7,690 nucleotides of DNA from Streptosporangiaceae bacterium (GTDB taxonomy: Bacteria; Actinomycetota; Actinomycetes; Streptosporangiales; Streptosporangiaceae), in NCBI GenBank assembly GCA_030039095.1, contig JASHQP010000691.1, positions 1 to 7,690 of the forward strand, written 5' to 3'. Below the pieces are notes generated by a model, which made no database searches, was not told the DNA's origin, and was given only the letters and a program-made list of their open reading frames with translations. The stretch's first letter is position 1. Each line of letters starts with the position of its first letter. This document shows positions 1-5,616 of the stretch, in pieces. A program made the position numbers and the translations under genes.

Positions 1-305
1 GTCACGCAGACGACGGGGGCACTCGCGCCGTACGCCGATACGAGTGCCGCACTCGAGTTCAGGAACCCCGGCCCGGGCACCACGGAGTAGACACCGGTCC
101 GGCCGGTCGCCTGCGCGTAGCCGAAGGCCATGTACGCGACGGTCTGCTCATGCCTGGCCCCGATCGCGCGGATTGCCCCGCCGCTGCGAGCGATCGCGTC
201 GAACAGCGGGTAGGTCTGCACTCCGGGGATCGCGAACACCGTATCCACGCCGTGACTGATCAGCGACGCCACGATGGCGTCGGCGGTGCAGGCTGTCTCG
301 GACAA
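1..305 (-). CDS. Thiamine-diphosphate-dependent enzyme, N-terminal part (acetolactate synthase/decarboxylase-like), partial
   Basis: This is the first 101 codons of a gene that leaves the window on the left. The translation reads as the N-terminal pyrimidine-binding domain of the TPP enzyme superfamily. It begins with a TADAIVASLISHGVDTVFAIPG segment (residues 7-28), a pattern typical of acetolactate synthase-like proteins. RHEQ (51-54) follows, with Glu53 in the place of the glutamate that activates the cofactor, then AFGYAQATGRTGV (60-72) and PGPGFLN (77-83). Glyoxylate carboligase lacks this glutamate, so that member is unlikely. The TTG start was chosen because GGAAGGG lies nine bases upstream and the family homology begins a few residues later. 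An in-frame ATG at 384-386 would add 27 residues, but they are low in complexity and have no ribosome site. The gene is divergent from the GntR operon and is probably co-regulated with it. The missing C-terminal domains prevent assigning a substrate; decarboxylase and carboligase are both possible. Confidence 0.85.
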   Translation of the reverse strand, partial: MSETACTADAIVASLISHGVDTVFAIPGVQTYPLFDAIARSGGAIRAIGARHEQTVAYMAFGYAQATGRTGVYSVVPGPGFLNSSAALVSAYGASAPVVCV

Positions 306-314
306 ACGCGCTAT

Positions 315-321
315 CCCTTCC
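315..321 (-). promoter_or_regulatory. Ribosome binding site deciding the TTG start of the TPP enzyme gene
   Basis: GGAAGGG on the minus strand is nine bases before the TTG at 305-303. No comparable purine-rich site precedes the alternative in-frame ATG at 386-384. This favours the TTG start. Confidence 0.6.
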
Positions 322-387
322 AGCGAGCCGGCTGGCGGACGGCCTCGGGGCGGGCCGCTGACGTGGCCGACTGGGCAACCACCCATC

Positions 388-413
388 AACCATATACGAT
401 AACCATATACGAT
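388..413. promoter_or_regulatory. Perfect 13-bp tandem repeat, probable operator/promoter of the divergent genes
   Basis: AACCATATACGAT occurs twice, back to back (388-400 and 401-413), in an AT-rich island of otherwise very GC-rich DNA. It lies between the divergent TPP enzyme gene and the GntR gene. Each copy contains TACGAT (395-400, 408-413), which fits a TAnnnT -10 pattern on the plus strand, and TATGGT on the minus strand. No convincing -35 element was seen for either direction. GntR/FCD regulators commonly bind short AT-rich sites with GT...AC character near their own promoter, so this is the likely operator. Both the binding and the overlap with promoters are inferred. Confidence 0.55.
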
Positions 414-471
414 CTATCTAGCTCCAGGGCAGGCAGGCCGATCGCGCGCCCGCTGTCGCCCGAGAGGGAAC

Positions 472-492
472 ATGACCGGATTCGCGAGGTAA
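472..492 (+). other. Possible six-codon leader ORF upstream of the GntR gene
   Basis: An ATG at 472 is preceded by the purine-rich GAGAGGGA (462-469) and opens a reading frame MTGFAR that ends in TAA at 490-492. That stop lies five bases before the GTG start of the regulator, and the regulator's own ribosome site falls inside the small frame. The arrangement would allow translational coupling or a short leader peptide. It is also short enough to arise by chance, so confidence is low. Confidence 0.25.
486..490 (+). promoter_or_regulatory. Ribosome binding site of the GntR gene
   Basis: GAGGT ends seven bases before the GTG at 498-500. This fixes the start, because the frame remains open for several hundred bases upstream and contains no better initiation codon close to the conserved helix-turn-helix region. 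Confidence 0.6.
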
Positions 493-497
493 CCAGG

Positions 498-1175
498 GTG
501 AATACGTCAAAGGCGGAAATCGCCTACCAGGAACTGCGGGCCCGGATCCGTGACGGGACCTTCGCACCCGGCGAGCGCCTGGTTCTCGACCGGCTCGCCC
601 GGCTGCTCGAGATCAGCCCGGTTCCGGTTCGCGAGGCCATTCGCCGCCTCGAGGCCGAGGGCTACGTCGATTTCACCCGCAACGTGGGTCCGCGGGTAGC
701 GGAGGTCGACGTCGGTGCGTTCCGGCAGAGCATGGAGGTGCTGTCGGTGCTGGAGAGCGCGGCGCTGATCGACGTGGCGCCGAGGATGACCGCACGGCGG
801 GCAGCGGCCGCCCGGCGGATCAACGCGCGGCTGGCGCGGATGCTGCCGGACCTCGACCCGCTGGAGTTCACCCGGCTGAATCGGGAGCTGCATTTCAGCC
901 TCGTCGCCGACTGCTCGAACCCCCGGCTGATCGCCCTGATGGAGGCCGAGTGGACCAGGCTGGACACGATCCGCCGGTCGGTGTTCGCCTATGCGCCCGA
1001 GCGCGCGGCGCAGTCTGTGGCCGAGCACGAGGAGATGATCCGGCTGATACAGGCCGGCGACCCAGTGGAGATCGACCGGATCGTGCATCGGCACCGCGAC
1101 GGCACCACCGCTGCGATGGGCGCAGCCGAGATGCGCAGCCGTGAGCGGCACTACATCGGGGAGGCCGCAGGATGA
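498..1175 (+). CDS. GntR-family transcriptional regulator, FCD type
   Basis: This is a 225-residue DNA-binding regulator, a normal length for the FadR/FCD branch of the GntR family. Residues 5-70 form the winged helix-turn-helix: AYQELRARIRDGTFAPGERL (9-28), then a recognition region PVPVREAIRRLEAEGYV (41-57) and a wing ending in GPRVAEV. Residues 75-210 match the all-helical FCD ligand domain, with NRELHFSLV (128-136), AEHEEMIRLIQAGD (175-188) and a final HRH (197-199). His132, His177 and His197 or His199 fit the metal/carboxylate-binding positions; Asn128 sits where many members have aspartate. The GTG start is supported by GAGGT seven bases upstream. The stop overlaps the next gene by four bases, so the regulator is the first gene of the catabolic operon. 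It probably controls itself and the divergent TPP enzyme gene through the tandem repeat at 388-413. The ligand is unknown; organic acids are usual for this family. Confidence 0.92.
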   Translation: MNTSKAEIAYQELRARIRDGTFAPGERLVLDRLARLLEISPVPVREAIRRLEAEGYVDFTRNVGPRVAEVDVGAFRQSMEVLSVLESAALIDVAPRMTARRAAAARRINARLARMLPDLDPLEFTRLNRELHFSLVADCSNPRLIALMEAEWTRLDTIRRSVFAYAPERAAQSVAEHEEMIRLIQAGDPVEIDRIVHRHRDGTTAAMGAAEMRSRERHYIGEAAG

Positions 1176-2104
1176 AGTTCCGGCACGACCCGGCGTCGAT
1201 CCGGGGCGCGATCTCGGCCATGGTGACTCCGTTCACCGCCGACGGCAAGCTGGACGAGTCATCGCTGGACCGCCTCGCGCGCTGGCAGGTGGCATCCGGC
1301 GCGCACGGGCTGTCCATCGGCGGGTCCACCGGAGAGCCGAGCTCGCAGAGCGTCGACGAGCGGATTCGGGCGATGACCGTTGTCGCCGCCGTCGCCGGTG
1401 AGCAGCTGCCGTTCGTACCGGGCGTCGGATCGGCCAAGCTGTCGGAGACGCTCGAGCTGACCGAGGCGGCGCAGCGCCTGGGCGCCGACCTGGTTCTGGT
1501 GATCACGCCCTACTACGTGCGCCCGACCCAGGAGGGCCTGGTCGCGTGGTTCGGCGCCGTGGCGGCGGAGTTCCCCAGTCTGCCTATCGCGATCTACAAC
1601 GTGCCGTCCCGGACCGCCGTCGACATAGCCCCCGAGACCGTGCTCCGGCTGCGGCGGGAGCACAGCAACATCGTCGGGATCAAGGAAACCACGAAGGATT
1701 TCGAGCATTTCTCGCGCGTGCTGCACCTGTGCGGGCGCGACTTCCTCGTCTGGTCCGGCATCGAGCTGCTCTGCCTCCCGCTACTCGCGCTCGGCGGGGC
1801 CGGTTTCGTCTCCGCGCTCTGCAACATCGCGCCGGCCGGGGTGGCCCGCATGTACGACGCGTGGGCGGCCGGGGATACCGAGGGCGCCCGCGAGCTGCAC
1901 TATGCCCTGCACCCGGTGGCCGACCTGCTCTTCATCGAGTCCAACCCGTCCCCAGCCAAGTGGGTCATGCAGCGCGCCGGCGTCCTCGACGCGGCCTGCG
2001 TGCGGCCGCCCCTGATCCCGCTCACCGAGGGCGGCCAGAAGCGCGCCCTCGCCATGCTCGAGTCCGCCGCCGAGCTGCTCGATCGGGAGGTCCCGGTTCC
2101 GTGA
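1172..2104 (+). CDS. Dihydrodipicolinate synthase (DapA)/N-acetylneuraminate lyase family protein
   Basis: This is a full-length 310-residue class I aldolase-type TIM barrel that should act through a Schiff base with a 2-oxoacid, usually pyruvate. Residues visible by alignment to E. coli DapA are SIGGSTGE (48-55, Ser52/Thr53 at the Thr-Thr pair), ITPYYVRPTQEGL (111-123, tyrosine-relay region), YNVPSRT (142-148, with Tyr142 and Arg147), the Schiff-base Lys171 in GIKETTKD, and NPSPAKW (258-264). The set is nearly that of true DapA, including the arginine that holds a substrate carboxylate. Even so, the catabolic neighbours (two aldehyde dehydrogenases, a hydroxyacid dehydrogenase and a GntR regulator) argue against lysine synthesis. 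Plausible roles are a hydratase-aldolase releasing pyruvate and an aldehyde, or a sugar-acid dehydratase making 2-oxoglutarate semialdehyde. The ATG start overlaps the regulator stop (ATGA) and has GGGGAGG seven bases upstream. The family is certain; the substrate is not. Confidence 0.9.
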   Translation: MKFRHDPASIRGAISAMVTPFTADGKLDESSLDRLARWQVASGAHGLSIGGSTGEPSSQSVDERIRAMTVVAAVAGEQLPFVPGVGSAKLSETLELTEAAQRLGADLVLVITPYYVRPTQEGLVAWFGAVAAEFPSLPIAIYNVPSRTAVDIAPETVLRLRREHSNIVGIKETTKDFEHFSRVLHLCGRDFLVWSGIELLCLPLLALGGAGFVSALCNIAPAGVARMYDAWAAGDTEGARELHYALHPVADLLFIESNPSPAKWVMQRAGVLDAACVRPPLIPLTEGGQKRALAMLESAAELLDREVPVP

Positions 2105-3609
2105 CTGCCCCATACCCGGTCCCGCAGGGCATCCCCCGGCAGATCGAGCATTTCATCGACGGCAAGTTCACGCCTGGCGTCGCCGGCGCCTGGTTCGACA
2201 CCGTCGAGCCGGCGACGAACACGGTGTACGCGCGCGCGTCGCGCGGGGACGCCGCCGACGTCGGGCTGGCCGTGGCCGCGGCGCGGCGCGCCTTCACCGA
2301 AGGCCCCTGGCCAGCCATGCGGCCGCGGGACCGTGCCCGGATCCTCGGCCGCGTCGCCGACGCCATCGACGCTCGCGACGAGCAGATCGCTCAGTGGGAG
2401 GCCTGGGACACCGGCCTTCCGATCCGCCAGGCCCGTGGTCAGGCGCACCGGGCGGCGGAGAACTTCCGGTTCTTCGCCGACGTGATCGTCGCGATGCACG
2501 AGGATGCGTTTTCCAGCCCGGGCCAGCTCGGGTACGTCCTGCGCCGCCCGGTGGGTGTGGCCGGCCTGATCACCCCCTGGAACACGCCGTTCATGCTGGA
2601 GACGTGGAAGGTCGCACCGGCCATCGCATCGGGCTGCACCGTTGTGCTCAAGCCGGCGGAGCTCTCGCCGCTATCGGCCGTGGCGCTGGCTGAGGCGATG
2701 ACCGAAGCCGAGGTTCCGCGCGGCGTCTTCAACTACGTGCACGGAACAGGCGAGGAAGCGGGAGCCGCCCTGGTGCAGCACCCGGAGGTCCCGCTGATCT
2801 CGTTCACCGGCGAGACGGCAACCGGGAAGATCATTGCTGCCCAGGCAGGGAGCCAGCTCAAAGCGGTGTCGATGGAGCTGGGCGGCAAGTCGCCGTGCAT
2901 TATCTTCGCCGACACCGATCTGGAAAAGGCCATCGACGGCGCACTGTTCGGGGTCTATTCCCTGAACGGTGAGCGGTGCACCGCCGGCTCGAGAATCCTG
3001 GTCCAGAGACCGCTTTACGAGCAGTTCGTGGCGCGGTACACGGAGCGCGCCCGCCGCGTCAGGGTCGGCATGCCGCTCGACCCGGACACCGAACTCGGTG
3101 CGCTGATCCACCCCGAGCATTACGCACGGGTGACCGAGTACGTGCGCATCGGCCAGGAGGAAGGTGCCGTCCTGGCCGCAGGCGGCAGCCGGCCGGACGG
3201 CCTGCCGGACGGGAACTTCCTGGCCGCCACCGTGTTCGCGGATGTGACGCCGAAGATGCGGGTGTTCCAGGAGGAGATCTTCGGGCCGGTCGTCTGCATC
3301 ACGCCGTTCGAGGACGAGGCGGAGGCCGTGCGGCTGGCGAACGCCACCCCGTATGGCCTTGCGGCGTACATCTGGACCAGCGACCTGGTGCGCGCGCACC
3401 GCGTGGCGGCGCAGATCGATTCCGGGATGCTGTGGCTCAACTCACACAATATCCGGGATCTGCGCACGCCGTTCGGCGGCGTGAAGGCCAGCGGCGTCGG
3501 CCGGGAAGGTGGCCAGCACAGCATCGACTTCTACACCGAGTCCCGCATCGTCCACGTCGCGCTCAGCGAGACGACGGTGCCGCGCTTCGGCGCAGCAGCA
3601 GACCGATAG
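2101..3609 (+). CDS. NAD-dependent aldehyde dehydrogenase, HpaE-like (5-carboxymethyl-2-hydroxymuconate semialdehyde dehydrogenase type)
   Basis: This is a 502-residue aldehyde dehydrogenase that oxidises an aldehyde to its acid with NAD(P)+. The catalytic set is intact: Asn161 in TPWN, Lys184 and Glu187 in LKPAE (cofactor binding), general base Glu259 in MELGGK, nucleophile Cys293 in NGERCTAGSR, and Glu392 in EEIFGP. Motifs that recall HpaE of the homoprotocatechuate meta-cleavage pathway are FTGETATGK (235-243, GET where most paralogues have GST), SLNGERCTAGSR (287-298), RDLRTPFGGVKASGVGREGG (452-471) and DFYTE near the end. HpaE oxidises a ring-cleavage semialdehyde, but no dioxygenase is visible here, so the true substrate may be another semialdehyde. 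The GTG start overlaps the DapA-family stop (GTGA), and GGGAGGT lies nine bases upstream. The frame stays open far upstream of this point, but that part is antisense-like noise within the previous gene. Confidence 0.9.
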   Translation: MTAPYPVPQGIPRQIEHFIDGKFTPGVAGAWFDTVEPATNTVYARASRGDAADVGLAVAAARRAFTEGPWPAMRPRDRARILGRVADAIDARDEQIAQWEAWDTGLPIRQARGQAHRAAENFRFFADVIVAMHEDAFSSPGQLGYVLRRPVGVAGLITPWNTPFMLETWKVAPAIASGCTVVLKPAELSPLSAVALAEAMTEAEVPRGVFNYVHGTGEEAGAALVQHPEVPLISFTGETATGKIIAAQAGSQLKAVSMELGGKSPCIIFADTDLEKAIDGALFGVYSLNGERCTAGSRILVQRPLYEQFVARYTERARRVRVGMPLDPDTELGALIHPEHYARVTEYVRIGQEEGAVLAAGGSRPDGLPDGNFLAATVFADVTPKMRVFQEEIFGPVVCITPFEDEAEAVRLANATPYGLAAYIWTSDLVRAHRVAAQIDSGMLWLNSHNIRDLRTPFGGVKASGVGREGGQHSIDFYTESRIVHVALSETTVPRFGAAADR

Positions 3610-3644
3610 GGCCAAGCCTCGGCAGGCGCCCGCACGTCCTTACC

Positions 3645-3650
3645 GGAGGT
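3645..3650 (+). promoter_or_regulatory. Strong ribosome binding site of the second aldehyde dehydrogenase gene
   Basis: GGAGGT, the consensus Shine-Dalgarno, is five bases before the ATG at 3656. It lies in the only real gap of the operon (3610-3655). The site decides the start, since the open frame extends back into the preceding gene. It also suggests independent translation here rather than coupling. Confidence 0.7.
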
Positions 3651-3655
3651 ACCCC

Positions 3656-5137
3656 ATGTCTTCGACCGTCGACTCCGTCGCAGCGCTGCCGTCACCGAGC
3701 CGGATCTTCATTGGCGGCGCGTGGCTCGAGCCCTCGGGCGGCGCCATGGACGCCGTCGATCCCTCGACCGGGGCCACGATCACCTCGCTCGGCCTCGCCT
3801 CGGCATCCGACGTCGACGAAGCGGTGACGGCGGCACGCCGCGCCATGGCCGATCCCGCCTGGACCCAGCTGCCGGCCCACGAGCTGGGCAAGATGCTGTG
3901 GCGGGTCGCCGAGCTCATCGACGCCAACGCCGACGAGCTCGCGCGTCTGGAGTCGCTCGACAACGGCCAGCCCTACGGCGTTGCCCGTAACGTCAACATT
4001 CCCGGCGCCGCAGAGCACTTCCGCTACTACGCGGGCTGGCCGACCAAGATCGAGGGCCGGACGGCCCCGGTCGCGACGGCCGGAGTGTTCCACTACACCC
4101 GGCGCGAGCCGGTCGGCGTGGTAGCCGCGATCACCCCGTGGAATTTTCCGTTCATGATCGCCGCATGGAAGCTCGCCCCGGCGCTGGCGTGCGGGAACGC
4201 TGTCATCCTCAAGCCTGCCGAACAGACCTCGCTGTCGACGATCCGCCTGGTCGAGCTGTGCGCGGAAGCCGGTTTCCCGGCTGGAACCGTCAACCTGCTC
4301 ACCGGGGGCCCGGACGTCGGCCGGGCGCTGGCTCGCCATCCCGGCGTCGACAAGGTGTCCTTCACCGGCTCCACCGCGGTCGGCAGGGAAATCCTGCGCT
4401 CGAGCGCGGACTCGTTCACCCGGGTCACGCTGGAACTGGGCGGCAAGACGCCGATGATCATCGCAAGGGACGCCGACATCGACGCCGCGGTGTCCGGTGC
4501 GGTGATGGGGGCCCTGTTCAACACCGGCCAGGTCTGCGCCGCCTACTCCCGGTTCTACGTGGACAGGGCCCGGGCGGAGGAGTTCACACAGAAGGCCGCC
4601 GCGGCGGCCGCCGGCATGCGGCTGGGCCCGGGCCTGGCGGAGGGCACCGAGCTTGGCCCGCTGGTCAGCCACGAGCAGCTGGTCAAGGTCGACGACTACG
4701 TGCGCGGGGCGGTCGCGGCCGGAGCGGAACTGGTGACCGGCGGCGAGCGGCCGGGCGGGGATCTGGCGGCGGGGTATTTCTACCAGCCCACGGTCTTCGC
4801 CAACGTCACCGACGACATGGCGATCGCCCGCGAGGAGATCTTCGGCCCGGTGATCCCGGTGCTGACGTACGACAACGAGGACCAGCTGGCCCATCGGGCC
4901 AACGACAGCGTGTACGGCCTGGCCGCGTCCGTGTGGACGAAGGACCTGGCCACGGCGCACCGGCTGGCGGCGCAGGTGCGGGCGGGCGCCGTTTTCGTCA
5001 ACATGATCCACATCCCGGACGCGGCAGCCCCGTGGGGCGGTTTCAAGCACAGCGGCCTTGGCCGGGAGATGGGCCCGTACGCCATCGACGCTTATACCGA
5101 GGTCAAGGGCGTCTTCATGAATATCGGCGCGGCGTGA
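3656..5137 (+). CDS. NAD-dependent aldehyde dehydrogenase (betaine/phenylacetaldehyde dehydrogenase-like)
   Basis: This is a 493-residue cytosolic aldehyde dehydrogenase of the usual length. Catalytic and binding positions are all present: Asn163 in TPWNFPF, Lys186 and Glu189 in ILKPAEQTSLS (a glutamate that normally contacts the NAD ribose, favouring NAD+), FTGST (236-240), Glu260 in LELGGK, Cys294 in TGQVCAA, Glu394 in EEIFGP, and WGGFKHSGLGREMG near the C-terminus. It is clearly a paralogue of the upstream dehydrogenase rather than a recent duplicate: the motifs differ (GST against GET, GQVCAA against GERCTA). The two probably handle different aldehydes or successive steps. It follows a 46-nt gap and has its own strong ribosome site, so it may be made at a different level from the first three genes. 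The substrate cannot be read from sequence; general aldehyde, betaine aldehyde and aryl-acetaldehyde enzymes share these motifs. Confidence 0.9.
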   Translation: MSSTVDSVAALPSPSRIFIGGAWLEPSGGAMDAVDPSTGATITSLGLASASDVDEAVTAARRAMADPAWTQLPAHELGKMLWRVAELIDANADELARLESLDNGQPYGVARNVNIPGAAEHFRYYAGWPTKIEGRTAPVATAGVFHYTRREPVGVVAAITPWNFPFMIAAWKLAPALACGNAVILKPAEQTSLSTIRLVELCAEAGFPAGTVNLLTGGPDVGRALARHPGVDKVSFTGSTAVGREILRSSADSFTRVTLELGGKTPMIIARDADIDAAVSGAVMGALFNTGQVCAAYSRFYVDRARAEEFTQKAAAAAAGMRLGPGLAEGTELGPLVSHEQLVKVDDYVRGAVAAGAELVTGGERPGGDLAAGYFYQPTVFANVTDDMAIAREEIFGPVIPVLTYDNEDQLAHRANDSVYGLAASVWTKDLATAHRLAAQVRAGAVFVNMIHIPDAAAPWGGFKHSGLGREMGPYAIDAYTEVKGVFMNIGAA

Positions 5138-5616
5138 CCAGCAGCGGCGAGACCGGCAGCGGCGAGACCGGGCTCGGCGGTGGCCCGCTCCGGCTCGCGC
5201 TGACCGGCCTGGTGCCACCCGGCGGCCGGCATCAGCGGCACGTGGTGTTCGACGAGATCGAGCGGCGGCTGCCCCGCGACCCCGAGGCCCGTGTCAACAT
5301 CAATCTGTCCGAGCTCATGCCGGGCCAGGCAGCCGACTGGCACGTGCACAACGGCGCGGTGTGGTTCCTGGTCGTCCAGGGCATCGTGACGCTGGAATAC
5401 CAGAGCCACGCCGAGCACTACGCGGCCGGCCAGGTGTACACCGAGCCGATCGGCGTGGTGCACCGCGCCGTGAACCCGCACTCGAAGCTCTCCGCGGCCT
5501 TCGTCGGATTCTGGGTCACCTCCGCGGACCGGCCGCACCTGGCGGCGGTCGCGGAGCCGCCATGGCAACCTCCCGGCTCGGCACATCCGTACCTGCGGCG
5601 GGCGGACCAGCCATGA
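5134..5616 (+). CDS. Small single-domain cupin protein
   Basis: This is a 160-residue protein with one cupin beta-barrel. Cupin motif 1 is HVHNGAVWFLVVQG (70-83) and motif 2 is GQVYTEPIGVVHRAVN (99-114), matching the spacing G-x5-P-x-G-x2-H-x3-N exactly. Metal ligands His70, His72 and His110 are present, but the usual motif 1 glutamate is replaced by Val76. This gives a three-histidine site like that of some cupin dioxygenases, or a weakened one. The GTG start overlaps the dehydrogenase stop (GTGA) and lacks a clear ribosome site, so translation is probably coupled. An in-frame GTG at 5212 would remove a low-complexity N-terminus that holds two SGETG units. The final four bases overlap the next gene. 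Possible roles are a small metal enzyme (dioxygenase, isomerase, decarboxylase) or a ligand-binding accessory protein. No closer family was recognised. Confidence 0.8.
   Translation: MTSSGETGSGETGLGGGPLRLALTGLVPPGGRHQRHVVFDEIERRLPRDPEARVNINLSELMPGQAADWHVHNGAVWFLVVQGIVTLEYQSHAEHYAAGQVYTEPIGVVHRAVNPHSKLSAAFVGFWVTSADRPHLAAVAEPPWQPPGSAHPYLRRADQP
5143..5172 (+). repeat. 15-bp tandem duplication in the cupin N-terminus
   Basis: AGCGGCGAGACCGGC (5143-5157) is followed at once by a copy differing only in the last base (5158-5172). It encodes SGETG twice at residues 4-13. This is probably a slippage duplication in a disordered N-terminal tail, outside the cupin barrel. Confidence 0.8.

Noticed and set aside
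148..393. An 81-codon minus-strand frame at the left end
   Set aside because: The TPP enzyme motifs are in a different minus-strand frame over the same region; this one is an arginine-rich shadow.
150..497. Upstream extension of the regulator frame from an ATG at 150
   Set aside because: It would run antisense through the TPP enzyme gene and across the operator repeat, with no conserved residues. GTG 498 with GAGGT fits the family N-terminus.
1546..2100. Upstream extension of the first aldehyde dehydrogenase frame, suggesting a fusion protein
   Set aside because: The extra part reads through the DapA-family gene in another frame and is arginine/proline-rich. The GTG at 2101 with GGGAGGT and a GTGA overlap is the proper start.
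3617..3634. Small GCCT/AGGC hairpin in the gap between the two aldehyde dehydrogenase genes, considered as a terminator
   Set aside because: The stem is only four base pairs with no T-run, and the genes on either side appear to belong to one operon.
3692..5218. A 508-codon open frame on the minus strand opposite the second aldehyde dehydrogenase
   Set aside because: It lies antisense to a gene with complete catalytic motifs; its product is arginine/glycine/alanine-rich with no recognisable domain. Long antisense frames are expected in very GC-rich DNA.
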